From Terasakiella brassicae (GTDB lineage: Bacteria; Pseudomonadota; Alphaproteobacteria; Rhodospirillales; Terasakiellaceae), in NCBI RefSeq assembly GCF_014641495.1, contig NZ_BMHV01000006.1:1-64000 (forward strand): a stretch of 64,000 nt of DNA, in the 5' to 3' direction. Every line of letters starts with the position of its first letter. The stretch's first letter is position 1. Made by a program: the position numbers and the translations under genes. This document shows positions 18,131 to 26,708 of this stretch, in pieces. Below the pieces are notes generated by a model, which was not told the DNA's origin, did no database searches, and worked only from the letters and a program-made list of their open reading frames with translations.

Positions 18131-18976
18131 CTAACTTTGCGTCTTGTTTTGTAAATCGCTCAGGATACGTTCGGTATGACGAATGGCATCGATATCCGTT
18201 GTATATTTCAGGGCCGTTTTCAAGGCTTGGATCGCCTCGGATAATTGACCGATACGGGCATGCAACAGGCCGCTGTCACGCCAAAAGGCCGGCGATGATG
18301 GTTCCAGAATATGACAGATTTCCAGTATCTCAAGGGCTTGAGACACTTGATCACAGCGCAAGAAATGCGCCTTAATTGCCCCCAGATGGCGGATAAACAG
18401 TGTTTTGCTTGGCAGCATATCGTAGAATAGCGGTTGCAATTCCGCTTCGGCACCGCCGAGAACTTTGATCATTTGGCGTAGTGTATAAGCATCCAGTTCG
18501 ATGCAGCCTTGAAAGGGATCGAGAATGGCGCGTTTTGCCCCATGTTCAATACAAATCAGGTTATAACCGGGGAAGTTCAGCCCGAACACCGCCCAACCGC
18601 ATTGGCGCGTACAATGGATGAACAACATACTGAGACACAGGGCTGTGCCGTATTTTTCATCCAGCAGGCAAGCCATATTCATATGATCAAGATCGTCGTA
18701 CGCGTCTTCATCCCCCTGAAATCCTTTTTCCTTGCAGAACAGAGTTTGCAGGGTCTCGACTTTGGCTTGTAAGGGATCGTTATGCAGGCACAAGCCTTGA
18801 AACCGTGTGTTGAGGTCTTGTGACAGGCGATCAATTTCATCGCGGTAACGGTTCAGCTCAAGGGATGGTTTGAGAACCTTGCCCACCAAAAGACCGGCTT
18901 CACACAGATTGAAGGTTTCTTCATCCTGTTGGGCAAGGGACTGAAAGCCGCGCTGGATTTCACCGGGGAGTGTCAT
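18131..18976 (-). CDS. SirB1-family protein (transglutaminase-like plus TPR)
   Basis: A 281-residue protein with the SirB1 layout. A transglutaminase-like domain covers about residues 90-190: MNMACLLDEKYGTALCLSML, then FGLNFPGYNLICIE and ILDPFQGCIELD. TPR-like helices follow (about 200-275, SQALEILEICHILEP, LSEAIQALKTAL). The usual Cys-His-Asp triad of active transglutaminases is not clear, so it is probably a structural relative. Its ATG overlaps the stop of the BON gene by four bases (ATGA). Function unknown. Confidence 0.8.
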   Translation of the reverse strand: MTLPGEIQRGFQSLAQQDEETFNLCEAGLLVGKVLKPSLELNRYRDEIDRLSQDLNTRFQGLCLHNDPLQAKVETLQTLFCKEKGFQGDEDAYDDLDHMNMACLLDEKYGTALCLSMLFIHCTRQCGWAVFGLNFPGYNLICIEHGAKRAILDPFQGCIELDAYTLRQMIKVLGGAEAELQPLFYDMLPSKTLFIRHLGAIKAHFLRCDQVSQALEILEICHILEPSSPAFWRDSGLLHARIGQLSEAIQALKTALKYTTDIDAIRHTERILSDLQNKTQS

Positions 18977-19599
18977 GATGCGTCGCTCAGGACTCTTTCT
19001 TTTTTCGGACGATACATGGATTTGCGTTCTTTGACCTCAACGTGGGATACCACTTTGCGCACATAGGGGATGGATTTGGCGTGGGCAATAAATCGACGCA
19101 ATTCGCCATGACTTTGGGCGAGACCGATGACATAAACCGTCCCGCCTTCGGCATCATATTTATAATTGATGTCCATGATCTGCCCGTCAAAGGTCAGGGC
19201 GGCAAATAAACGTGTGTTGATCAGGGTATCGTGGGTGAAATCTTCAATACCGGTTTCGCTTTTTAAGACAATATCGTTATAGACATCTTTAATGCCGTCC
19301 ACTTTCCAGACAAGGGCAATGGCCTTGGCGCGTTCTTCTTCGCTTTCAACCGCGCCTATGACCATCGCTTTGGAATTATAGACAATCACCGATAAGTCAG
19401 AGGCATAAGACAATTTTTCCTGCGCCCATGTCCCGACGATGTCGGCTTTTAACCCCAAATCGTTTGCGGCGCCTTCCAGCCCGCGTTCTTCCATCGCGTA
19501 GGTGCCCGCTGTCGTGCCAACAGTGGTTAAAACCCCCAAGGGTGTGCAGGCTATGAGGATAAGGCAGCTCAAGCTTAAAAAAGCAAACCGGGTGATCAT
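18973..19599 (-). CDS. BON-domain lipoprotein
   Basis: I chose ATG 19599 because it overlaps the yraN stop as ATGA and starts directly on the signal peptide MITRFAFLSLSCLILIAC, whose last residues form a lipobox with cysteine. Two BON domains follow, at about residues 55-125 (VGTWAQEKLSY...VKDVYNDI-type pattern, here DGIKDVYNDIVL) and 130-195 (VYVIGLAQSHGEL, VRKVVSHVEV). BON proteins such as YraP/DolP act at the outer membrane. The yraN-yraP-like order parallels the enterobacterial yraNOP neighbourhood. Confidence 0.88.
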   Translation of the reverse strand: MITRFAFLSLSCLILIACTPLGVLTTVGTTAGTYAMEERGLEGAANDLGLKADIVGTWAQEKLSYASDLSVIVYNSKAMVIGAVESEEERAKAIALVWKVDGIKDVYNDIVLKSETGIEDFTHDTLINTRLFAALTFDGQIMDINYKYDAEGGTVYVIGLAQSHGELRRFIAHAKSIPYVRKVVSHVEVKERKSMYRPKKERVLSDAS

Positions 19600-19961
19600 C
19601 TTTCGTCGTACCATGCGTTTTTCAAATGTCTGGGCAATCTATGGGGTGAAATTGCCATAAAATCAAACCGAATATCGCTATTAGCATAACGCTGATTTGC
19701 AGAAAGAAAAGCCTCGGCTGCGACAATCAGACGTTTTTGTTGGGCAAGGGAAAAAGCCTGCAAGGCCAGATCAAGGCTGGGGCGCGATTTTACTTCGATA
19801 AAACAAAGGGTCCGCCCCTTTAGCGCGACAATATCAATTTCCCCGGCGCGTGTGCGCAGATTGCGCGCAAGGATCCGATATCCTTTCAAACGCAAAGTCC
19901 AAACCGCCAGCTCTTCCCCCCAACGCCCAAACCGCACCGCTTTTAATTTTTTGTCCATCAT
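19596..19961 (-). CDS. yraN: YraN/UPF0102 endonuclease-like protein
   Basis: A 121-residue protein of the restriction-endonuclease-like fold. GRWGEELAVWTLRLKGYRIL and RAGEIDIVALKGRTLCFIEV hold the E, D and E-x-K residues expected for metal binding (GEIDIV, FIEVKSR). The cellular role of the family is not settled. In most alphaproteobacteria yraN follows rsmI; here the upstream side is an accessory block, so the pairing is broken. The stop overlaps the BON gene start. Confidence 0.92.
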   Translation of the reverse strand: MMDKKLKAVRFGRWGEELAVWTLRLKGYRILARNLRTRAGEIDIVALKGRTLCFIEVKSRPSLDLALQAFSLAQQKRLIVAAEAFLSANQRYANSDIRFDFMAISPHRLPRHLKNAWYDER

Positions 19962-20218
19962 AGGGTGGGTTAGGGAAGGATCGGGGGCTTTTTAGTTTTA
20001 AAGGCGATTGGAAAAGGGACAGATGATGAAAACAGCAATATAATTTCGAGGCTGACCTCGGAACTCACTTGCTCGGAACTCATTTCAGTCATCATACACT
20101 CCCATCACGAAAAACAACAAAACAACAAAACAACTTTAAGATAAAAAGTTACTCCATCTACAATTTTATATTATTATATTGATTTCACAGGAATAACAAT
20201 GCCACAGAGGATATTTTC
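19962..20218. other. Junction of yraN with the accessory block; half REP-like unit
   Basis: A degenerate type B unit (tttcgaggctgacctcgg, 20044-20061) sits in this gap, followed by two copies of ctcggaactca. Beyond it the base composition turns AT-rich up to the next gene. No reading frame is credible. I take 20000-20060 as the edge of the insertion. Confidence 0.55.
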
Positions 20219-21274
20219 ATGGATGAAAAAGTTACTTTTAAGGCTCTTTTCAAAGAGCTTCCATTTAAGCACGGCTATCTAAAATGCCGCATGATCCATA
20301 TGGCTGGAAAATCGGTTATCCAACCAGATATCCTTTTTGCCAACGGCGTTACCAAACATTTTTTCGTTCCTCAATTCTTCTACCCTAACCAAATTTTTTT
20401 CTTAGATGAGGACACTGGTTTCTGTACGATCCACATAGCCTTTCCTAATGACACGGTATTCCGCATCATATTCTTCTCAGAAGGTCTGACGAAGCGGTGT
20501 TCAGACGGCTCTCTCGTTTACAAATGTGCCTATGCCATATCTGAAGGGCATCAGAATGTAACGCCAACAGGTGTCTGGAAATTAAAAGACCAAAAGTTTC
20601 TTCTTAAACTTTACCACCATACAAATGATGCTGGAAAAAAAGGCATAACAACCTCTAAGGAAATTTGGGGTTCGAAGACCAACATTCAGGGCAACCCTGT
20701 CCTACAAAACATTGAGTATGGTTATTTCACTAGCCTTGGGACCATCAACAATGAAATGGATTTAATGAGTATTGCAATGTCGGGTGAAGGAATTGCAGGT
20801 TTTCTTCCCACCAATGCACCAAACGCTCCCGCCTATGGAACTTTCATCACAGTACCAACAAAACAGCCGACTGAACTAAGCCAGACGCTTTGGTTTTGGG
20901 TAGACTGCGAACTCATAGCTCCAAATCATCTTTGGTTTCATAGACCCATTGGCGAAATGCCACATTATGAGTTGGTATTGCCAAATGTATATCGCGTCGG
21001 CATAAAACCTTCAGCAACGCTCCCCTTCACTGGCAAATTTTTGACATTGAACGACCAGAACCGAAAAGTGTTTAATTACGTTATCGTTGGAGACGCAGAT
21101 GCTTATAACGGCTTAATCGCACCATTCAACGAAGAAGAATCTGAGTGCATCGGGAAAGTGCAATTGATTGGAGATTGCGATGACATTATTTCAACATGGA
21201 AAAAACTTGCCAACACCGATCAATTTTCTGGACGTAATGTAGAAATGGTTCAATTTCCATCGAAAGACCCATAA
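20219..21274 (+). CDS. Uncharacterised AT-rich protein, possible ADP-ribosyltransferase fold
   Basis: 351 residues, no signal peptide or membrane segment, AT-rich compared with the core genes. The middle (about residues 140-240) reads LKLYHHTNDAGKKGI, then IWGSKTNIQG, then YGYFTSLGTINNEMDL. A YHHT.(x)8GI opening and a later Y.YFTS strand recall ADP-ribosyltransferase-type toxin and DUF folds (H-Y-[EQ] arrangement), but no clear catalytic glutamate can be assigned. That reading is a weak inference. The gene lies between type B REP-like units at 20044 and 21278, so it is probably horizontally acquired cargo. No immunity-like partner is seen beside it. Confidence 0.55.
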   Translation: MDEKVTFKALFKELPFKHGYLKCRMIHMAGKSVIQPDILFANGVTKHFFVPQFFYPNQIFFLDEDTGFCTIHIAFPNDTVFRIIFFSEGLTKRCSDGSLVYKCAYAISEGHQNVTPTGVWKLKDQKFLLKLYHHTNDAGKKGITTSKEIWGSKTNIQGNPVLQNIEYGYFTSLGTINNEMDLMSIAMSGEGIAGFLPTNAPNAPAYGTFITVPTKQPTELSQTLWFWVDCELIAPNHLWFHRPIGEMPHYELVLPNVYRVGIKPSATLPFTGKFLTLNDQNRKVFNYVIVGDADAYNGLIAPFNEEESECIGKVQLIGDCDDIISTWKKLANTDQFSGRNVEMVQFPSKDP

Positions 21275-21277
21275 CAA

Positions 21278-21344
21278 ATTCCGGGGTCAGCCACCTAATT
21301 AAGTTGCGCAATCAAGAAAGATAATTTCGTAGCTGACCCCGGAA
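21278..21344. repeat. Type B REP-like inverted pair
   Basis: ttccggggtcagc at 21279-21291 and gctgaccccggaa at 21332-21344 form perfect arms around a 40-base loop. The gene upstream ends two bases before it. Same family as 1031-1077 in the first accessory region. Two copies of aactcggg follow. Confidence 0.75.
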
Positions 21345-21363
21345 CTCGGGAGAACTCGGGAGC

Positions 21364-21392
21364 GTGACCTGCCGCTATTACGGCCATGTCAC
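21364..21392. repeat. 29-bp inverted repeat, left copy
   Basis: This 29-base sequence (gtgacctgccgctattacgg ... ) is the exact reverse complement of 23212-23240. Each copy is itself an imperfect palindrome (GTGAC[AC]TG.CCG arms), so it could be a REP-type hairpin. The pair encloses the Sel1 gene, the phage-like gene and the small reading frames. Confidence 0.85.
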
Positions 21393-21520
21393 CGATTTCC
21401 CGTCACGATTTCACCATTGAATTTTTCCTAAAAAAATACGCCCCTTTTCACAATAGTTGCTGAATTATCTCTCAAACCTATCCATAGTTGTTTCAGACAC
21501 CTAAATTGAGGATACGAGAG

Positions 21521-22423
21521 ATGGAACGATTTATTTGTTTATTGCTGACTTTATGCTTTTTGCACTTTTCAAATACGGCCTACGGTGCTTCACAGGAGAC
21601 CTCTCAAGAAGTCACTCTAAATGACTTTATCAAACTGGCTGAAGAGGGATCAGAAGATGCGCAATATCTGATTGGTTATTCCGTTCTCTTTGATCAGGAA
21701 GTTTCGGGTGAAAAATATTCAGACCGAACCCAAGCACTAGAATGGCTCGACATTTCTATTGAAGCAAATCCTTTCAACGGTTGGTTTGTTGGCAGTGAGC
21801 TTACAAACCGAGACAAGCCTGTTCTCGCTCAGATATACTTACAAAAAGCCGTTAATGCTGGTTACACTAAAGCGTTTTCAAATTTAGCGCACCTTTATTT
21901 AGGTGACGGGCACAGTAAAGCTGGTAATCTACTTGCGAAACGTTATTTCGAAGCTGCTGCCTCTTATGGCAATGCTTACGCCTATGTCCGCATAGGTCAT
22001 ATTTATCAAAACGGTTGGGGCGTGGAACAGGATTTAGCAAAAGCTGAACAATATTTCCAAAAGGCTATCAGTCAGGGAGAAACAGCTGGCTATACTGCGT
22101 TGGGAGAAATGAAGGAGAAATACTTCTCAAATCCCGACTACAAAGAAATCTTAGACCTGTATCTAAAGGACGCTCAAAATGGCGGTAGTACCGCGATTTT
22201 TGGTATTAAAAGACTTTATAAAAAACATAACCAACATGTTGGCCTTACGAAGGAAGCAGTTTTATTTTGGCATTATGTTGATCAATTTAACTCAGTAATA
22301 AATTTTGGTCGTCCGGTCAGCTACCTTGATAAAAAAACAAAACTTGCAAATAACTTTTCCTCAGATCAACTTTCAAAAATTAAAAAAAGAGCTGAAACCT
22401 TAGTCAAAGGCTTCAGCAATTAA
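21521..22423 (+). CDS. Sel1-repeat protein, secreted
   Basis: I chose ATG 21521, which starts a clean signal peptide (MERFICLLLTLCFLHFSN, cleaved near AYGA) with GAGGA upstream; an earlier ATG at 21488 would add 11 charged residues. About 300 residues follow with several Sel1/TPR-like repeats: AEEGSEDAQYLIGY, AVNAGYTKAFSNLAHLYLGD, AAASYGNAYAYVRIGHIYQN, GVEQDLAKAEQYFQKAI. Such periplasmic proteins usually bind partner proteins. The low GC differs from core genes. It lies inside the 29-bp inverted repeat pair. Confidence 0.8.
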   Translation: MERFICLLLTLCFLHFSNTAYGASQETSQEVTLNDFIKLAEEGSEDAQYLIGYSVLFDQEVSGEKYSDRTQALEWLDISIEANPFNGWFVGSELTNRDKPVLAQIYLQKAVNAGYTKAFSNLAHLYLGDGHSKAGNLLAKRYFEAAASYGNAYAYVRIGHIYQNGWGVEQDLAKAEQYFQKAISQGETAGYTALGEMKEKYFSNPDYKEILDLYLKDAQNGGSTAIFGIKRLYKKHNQHVGLTKEAVLFWHYVDQFNSVINFGRPVSYLDKKTKLANNFSSDQLSKIKKRAETLVKGFSN

Positions 22424-22441
22424 AGATAAGTTTAGAAGCCC

Positions 22442-23017
22442 TTAAATTTCTGGACTATTTCTCTCGATCCTTTCTTCCTCTGCATAAAGCTCTTCTAGAT
22501 GTTGCTCTAACTGATAAATATTCCACTCAATGGCCCGACGTTGATTTGGATCAGTTTCTTGCTGAAGCTTCAGTTTCTTTTCCACTATCGCATTCAAAGT
22601 TCTAGTGATTTCAGCTTTAACTTCCCACAATGGTCGATCTGCAAATGCAGGTAGGCCACTCGTTGGGTTTCTTTGCTCATAACCTGAACCCACTGTGTAT
22701 TTTTCTAGATTTTGGCCCATTTTATCAGAAAGATATCGCATCAATTCTGGTGTTTGCATACTCAAGGGAATTACAATCTCCCCAGGAGCAACATGAGCCA
22801 CCACACTATCTTGAACATGACGAGAGCCATTCAGCCCCATTTCATTTGCAGCTTCACCCTCGGCTGCGCGCGCTTGAGGTGAAGGATTGTCATATAGGTC
22901 TTTGAAGCCCTGCTGGATCATCGCAACATATGCCGGGTCACGGTCTCTCCAATAATGCGGGTCTTCCATTAATTTCCGCAGATGCGCATCTGCGGGGTTT
23001 GAGCCAAATTGTCTCAT
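22442..23017 (-). CDS. Phage-like hypothetical protein
   Basis: 191 residues from ATG 23017, chosen because GGAG lies eight bases upstream and because the alternative ATG at 23056 falls inside the arm of a terminator hairpin. The core reads DSVVAHVAPGEIVIPLSMQT then PELMRYLSDKMGQNLEKYTV, a block I associate with uncharacterised phage-derived proteins (VAHVxPGExVIP...YTVG). The C-terminal third is charged and helical with coiled-coil character (LEQHLEELYAEEERIER). Function unknown. It converges on the Sel1 gene; the stops are 18 bases apart. Confidence 0.65.
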   Translation of the reverse strand: MRQFGSNPADAHLRKLMEDPHYWRDRDPAYVAMIQQGFKDLYDNPSPQARAAEGEAANEMGLNGSRHVQDSVVAHVAPGEIVIPLSMQTPELMRYLSDKMGQNLEKYTVGSGYEQRNPTSGLPAFADRPLWEVKAEITRTLNAIVEKKLKLQQETDPNQRRAIEWNIYQLEQHLEELYAEEERIERNSPEI

Positions 23018-23031
23018 GAGTAATACTCCAT

Positions 23032-23075
23032 AAAAAAAAGCGGCCCTTCTTTTCAAAAAAAGAAAGGGCCGCTTT
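23032..23075 (-). terminator. Terminator or attenuator ahead of the phage-like gene
   Basis: aagggccgcttt at 23064-23075 pairs with aaagcggccctt at 23038-23049; on the minus strand a run of eight T follows. It lies between the chemoreceptor and the gene at 22442-23017, only 15 bases before that gene start, so it either ends upstream transcripts or attenuates entry to the gene. Confidence 0.85.
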
Positions 23076-23116
23076 GGGTTATCCTAACCACGAACAGCAT
23101 TCGTCTAGACACATTT

Positions 23117-23203
23117 CTACTGTTGACTAATGTTCCATTTAGCAAGCTTCAGTAAAAGATCAAGGCTCAAAAGAACAAAAAGTGAATAAAGTTGTAAATC
23201 CAT
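23117..23203 (-). CDS. Possible 28-residue hydrophobic peptide
   Basis: The minus strand encodes MDLQLYSLFVLLSLDLLLKL plus eight more residues, one hydrophobic helix with a basic/polar tail, like small membrane peptides or type I toxins. No clear ribosome site precedes the ATG at 23201-23203. A second tiny frame starts after it (MCLDECCSWLG, 23078-23113) and ends just before the terminator at 23032-23075. Expression is unproven; the frame may be chance. Confidence 0.3.
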   Translation of the reverse strand: MDLQLYSLFVLLSLDLLLKLAKWNISQQ

Positions 23204-23211
23204 AATAATCA

Positions 23212-23240
23212 GTGACATGGCCGTAATAGCGGCAGGTCAC
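23212..23240. repeat. 29-bp inverted repeat, right copy
   Basis: Exact reverse complement of 21364-21392. It begins six bases after the stop of the chemoreceptor gene and may have been its terminator-like hairpin or a mobile element end. Confidence 0.85.
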
Positions 23241-23246
23241 CGATTA

Positions 23247-25382
23247 CTAGAATTTATACGCCATGCGCACATTGCCCCAATGGCGTCCACGGATGTAGAC
23301 CGGGGCATCGACCTCTTTTAACAAGACCACCTGATCCCCGACTTTGCGGTCATAGGCCTGCACCAGAACGGGCTGAGTATTGCGGGCTGCGCGCAGGCCC
23401 GCCGGATCGGCAAAAATACGACGGTTGCGGCAGTTGGCATCGTTCCAGACCGGATCATCGCTTTGTTCTTTCATATAGACCTTATTGTGGGTCGGCAAAT
23501 AGGCGGCACGATCGACCGCTGCACAAAAAACAATGTTGGGGGCGCGTTGAACGATATCTTCCTGAATATCGGGCAGATATTCATCCGTAATTGCCGTGAA
23601 TTTTGTCAACATTTGGCGGGGATTGGTATTGGCAATCGGCTGGTAATCAATATCGAAGAAATCTTCGAAAGCAATCTGGTTTTTACGCAGGGCTGTTTCA
23701 AATGCTTCTTCCGTTCGGTTTGCCGCCTCTTGAACCAATGCAATATAGGTTTTGTCATGGTTCTTTGTTTCTTCCAACAGCTGAACAATTCTTGCTTTTT
23801 CTCCATCTGTATGCGCACCGAATGCCGCATTCACCACATTATCCGCCACCTGGCGAATATCCATGTCGAATGCCCCGAGTTTATCCAGGACAATATGACA
23901 CGCACCCGTTTTTAAACGATCCTGTGCATGATCAATGCGCAACGAGACCCCGCCCAGACTTAAATCTGCTGTCGTTCCGACACATTCAGTCCCATTTTGC
24001 TTCAACGTTACTGTCATGCCCAAGGGTACCCGCTCGCTATGACGACGGTTCCCGGCATAAGAGGTACGCAGCAACATGGTCATCGCACCGCGCAATCCCG
24101 AAACATCCCGGATGACATTGCGTGAAATATTGGAAACTTTGCGCGCCACCGATTGTGCCGACACGTTGCGTTCAGACACATCTTTCATGCTTTCATCCAC
24201 ATGAGACGTGCTGTCCGATGCACTGGTTGCGCTGCTGCTGATCTCGGTTGTTGCGGCAGTTTGTTGTTCCACCGCTTCGGAAATATGACCAACGCTTTCA
24301 CCCATTTTCTGGATCAACTGGTTGGTGATTTCAATCTCGTGGACGGCGCGTTCGGTGGCTTCGCGAATTTGGCCGGACTGCATATTGACCTGATCAATGG
24401 CTTTTTCGGTTTCCGCCGCCAGATTTTTGACTTCCTGTGCCACAACGGCAAACCCTTTGCCGGCCTCACCGGCGCGCGCAGCCTCAATCGTTGCATTCAA
24501 GGCAAGCAAGCGGGTTTGCGAGGCAATATTTTGCACAAGGGCCACAACCGATGCGATTTCCTGTGCACTGGTTTCCAGACTATTGACCGTTTCCTGACTC
24601 CGCCGCGATTGTTCAATGGCATTTTGGGCAATCTCTTCAGAAGATTGCACCTGCCCGGCAATACTTTGTGACGAGGCATCCAGTTCCTCTGTCGCCGCAG
24701 CCACCGTTTGAATGGAATTTAAGGTGTGGTTCAAAGATTCAGTCGCAAAATCGACCTGTTTTTGCAATTCAATCTGCGCTTCACTTAAATTATCGACATT
24801 TTCCTGCATCAAGGCGGTTTGATCCGAAACACTTTGAATCGTTTGATCCGATTCATCTAGAATCTCATCGGACATTTGTAAAAGCTGTTCACGAATTTTA
24901 CGCAGCTCGCCGCTTTCAATATAAGTCATCATAGCCAGATCAATATCCAGACAGACCGAGCGTAACATCGCCCCGACACCATCCATGACCTTGGCATTTT
25001 TGACACCGTTTTTGCGCAGGTAAGTTTGCAGCATCTGTTCGATCAACATGAAATAACCGCCCAGATACCAGCGCGGTTCCAGTCCGATCACATCATGGAC
25101 GCGCCCGACCGTCAGCGCGCGTTCCATATAAGCGTCGGCATAATCCCCGCTGAACATATTTTCCCAATGCTGGCGCTGCGCATCCGTTAAGGTGCGCACA
25201 TCGGAATGTTTATCAATGATGGACTGGGTTTCTTGAAACCCGGACAAGTGCGCATAAAAATTTTCTACAATAGCTGGCACATCGCCATTTATGGTTGCAA
25301 AAAAATCCCACATCGATTTTTTTACATTTTCGTCTATTCGTAAAAACTCAAGACGCCTTGTGAGATCATTTTTATCGCCCAT
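23247..25382 (-). CDS. Globin-coupled chemoreceptor with PilZ domain
   Basis: About 711 residues from ATG 25382 (the TTG at 25400 overlaps the ribosome site). No membrane segment. Domain order: a protoglobin sensor at about 8-170 ([36 protein letters not shown] holds the probable proximal heme histidine); a methyl-accepting signalling domain at about 190-430 with the hairpin tip ETEKAIDQ and [20 protein letters not shown]; a PilZ domain with RHSER and DLSLGG, the two cyclic-di-GMP-binding motifs; and a C-terminal region with [22 protein letters not shown] and [12 protein letters not shown], a domain seen at the end of many Magnetospirillum-type receptors. It should sense oxygen or another gas and cyclic-di-GMP together. 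Adjacent genes also fit redox sensing. Confidence 0.88.
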   Translation of the reverse strand: MGDKNDLTRRLEFLRIDENVKKSMWDFFATINGDVPAIVENFYAHLSGFQETQSIIDKHSDVRTLTDAQRQHWENMFSGDYADAYMERALTVGRVHDVIGLEPRWYLGGYFMLIEQMLQTYLRKNGVKNAKVMDGVGAMLRSVCLDIDLAMMTYIESGELRKIREQLLQMSDEILDESDQTIQSVSDQTALMQENVDNLSEAQIELQKQVDFATESLNHTLNSIQTVAAATEELDASSQSIAGQVQSSEEIAQNAIEQSRRSQETVNSLETSAQEIASVVALVQNIASQTRLLALNATIEAARAGEAGKGFAVVAQEVKNLAAETEKAIDQVNMQSGQIREATERAVHEIEITNQLIQKMGESVGHISEAVEQQTAATTEISSSATSASDSTSHVDESMKDVSERNVSAQSVARKVSNISRNVIRDVSGLRGAMTMLLRTSYAGNRRHSERVPLGMTVTLKQNGTECVGTTADLSLGGVSLRIDHAQDRLKTGACHIVLDKLGAFDMDIRQVADNVVNAAFGAHTDGEKARIVQLLEETKNHDKTYIALVQEAANRTEEAFETALRKNQIAFEDFFDIDYQPIANTNPRQMLTKFTAITDEYLPDIQEDIVQRAPNIVFCAAVDRAAYLPTHNKVYMKEQSDDPVWNDANCRNRRIFADPAGLRAARNTQPVLVQAYDRKVGDQVVLLKEVDAPVYIRGRHWGNVRMAYKF

Positions 25383-25527
25383 AGCCGTTGCCCTACCCAA
25401 TTGTCATTCCAAGTACAATGTCCCGCCAATCCTCACCCCTTAAACGAGGTTTTTATAAATATAAGGGACTTTTTATAAGTTTCGCAACCTTGAAGGAAAA
25501 ATAAAAAATGTAAATTATACTTATGAT

Positions 25528-25986
25528 CTAGCCAATAAGCCGACTAAAGCTTTCTTTTGTATAACCCGGCGGTAAGACTTTGACATGTTCTTTGTTCATA
25601 TACATATCAACCTCAGGATTACGGACTTCCGGTTGCAGAACATCACTTAAGAAAGCAAAAACCCCCGGTGCTATTTTTGCAGGAAAGGTCTGCCATGTGA
25701 TAAACACGCCACCGCGCATGTCATAGCTCATAATCTCGCTACTTTGTTTGGCATCCGTGATATCCATCGCCAGATCTTCCGCCATCCCGACATAGACCCA
25801 GCCCGGTTTCACCCCGCCATGCCAAATGACATAGATTGCCGAAACACCGGATACATTTTCTTTTGCCAATTCAACAAAGGGGAGACGGCGAAACTTGCCC
25901 GCCGCATTTTTAGACCAGGCGACTTCAAGCACACCGCTTTTGGCTTCGCTTTTCTTACCACCGCCGAAAAAGTCAAACAGTCCCAT
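25528..25986 (-). CDS. Hypothetical protein, possible GIY-YIG-like core
   Basis: 152 residues from ATG 25986, favoured over the ATG at 25995 by an AAGGA ribosome site at good distance. The protein starts MGLFDFFGGGKKSEAKSG, then has GVSAIYVIWHGGVKPGWVYVGM at about 48-70. That strand-turn-strand pattern loosely recalls GIY-YIG domains, but the usual catalytic Arg and Glu cannot be placed, so no activity is claimed. The C-terminus ends PPGYTKESFSRLIG. It lies between the chemoreceptor and the hemerythrin, same strand. Confidence 0.6.
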   Translation of the reverse strand: MGLFDFFGGGKKSEAKSGVLEVAWSKNAAGKFRRLPFVELAKENVSGVSAIYVIWHGGVKPGWVYVGMAEDLAMDITDAKQSSEIMSYDMRGGVFITWQTFPAKIAPGVFAFLSDVLQPEVRNPEVDMYMNKEHVKVLPPGYTKESFSRLIG

Positions 25987-26084
25987 TTTTTGCATTCCTT
26001 ACATAAGCGATAAACTTATTATAAGCCCCTGCCTTGGGAATGCAATAAGGTCATTGAGATCAGACAGATAAAGGAAACAGACGG

Positions 26085-26708
26085 TTAACGGCCAAACAAG
26101 CTTTTGGCTTTGGCCTCCCGTCGTTTAATTTGCGTCTCTGTGATTTTTTCAACAGCCGCTTCGACCAACTGGCCTTCTTCGCTCGCATCGCTGATCAAAC
26201 TGATAAAATGGCGAACCTGTTCTTCCTTATCCGCCGGGCAGGAAATGTTGATCATACTTTTCGCCGCATTTTGCTGGCGGCGTTGCATAATGGCCGGATC
26301 ACCTTCCTTTTTACCCAACAAATACGGGGCATAGGCCCGGTCAACCTTTGCAATATGGTTCAACAACCAGCCTTCCAGAAAAGTCACGATTTTCTCTGCA
26401 TCGACATCTTGCGGACAACGGGCATGAAAATTATGCAAAGAAATCACACTATCGCGAAAATCATCATGTTCTTTTTTATGGGCATCAAAATCCGGATACC
26501 CCGCACGCACCATAAAACGTTCTTCACGATCAAAATGTTCTTCAACATAAAGGCCCAATGATTTAATCGTTGCTTCAATCACACCCACATTGCGATTTCC
26601 GGCGATTTGTTCCCCTAATTGACGAATCGTACGAAACAGCATCTGGTGGTCTTCATCAATCACACCAATTCCCAACTCAAATTCATCAGACCATTCTTTA
26701 TACTTCAT
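26085..26708 (-). CDS. Bacteriohemerythrin-like protein
   Basis: 207 residues. The N-terminal 135 form a hemerythrin domain with the di-iron ligand set: IGVIDEDHQMLF (His), YVEEHFDREERF (His, Glu), HKKEHDDF (two His) and LNHIAKVDRAY (His, Asp). It should bind oxygen reversibly or sense redox state. The remaining 70 residues form a charged helical tail (VEAAVEKITETQIKRREAKA) without a signalling domain I recognise. It lies between a globin-coupled receptor and a diguanylate cyclase, so a part in oxygen-responsive behaviour is likely. Confidence 0.9.
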   Translation of the reverse strand: MKYKEWSDEFELGIGVIDEDHQMLFRTIRQLGEQIAGNRNVGVIEATIKSLGLYVEEHFDREERFMVRAGYPDFDAHKKEHDDFRDSVISLHNFHARCPQDVDAEKIVTFLEGWLLNHIAKVDRAYAPYLLGKKEGDPAIMQRRQQNAAKSMINISCPADKEEQVRHFISLISDASEEGQLVEAAVEKITETQIKRREAKAKSLFGR

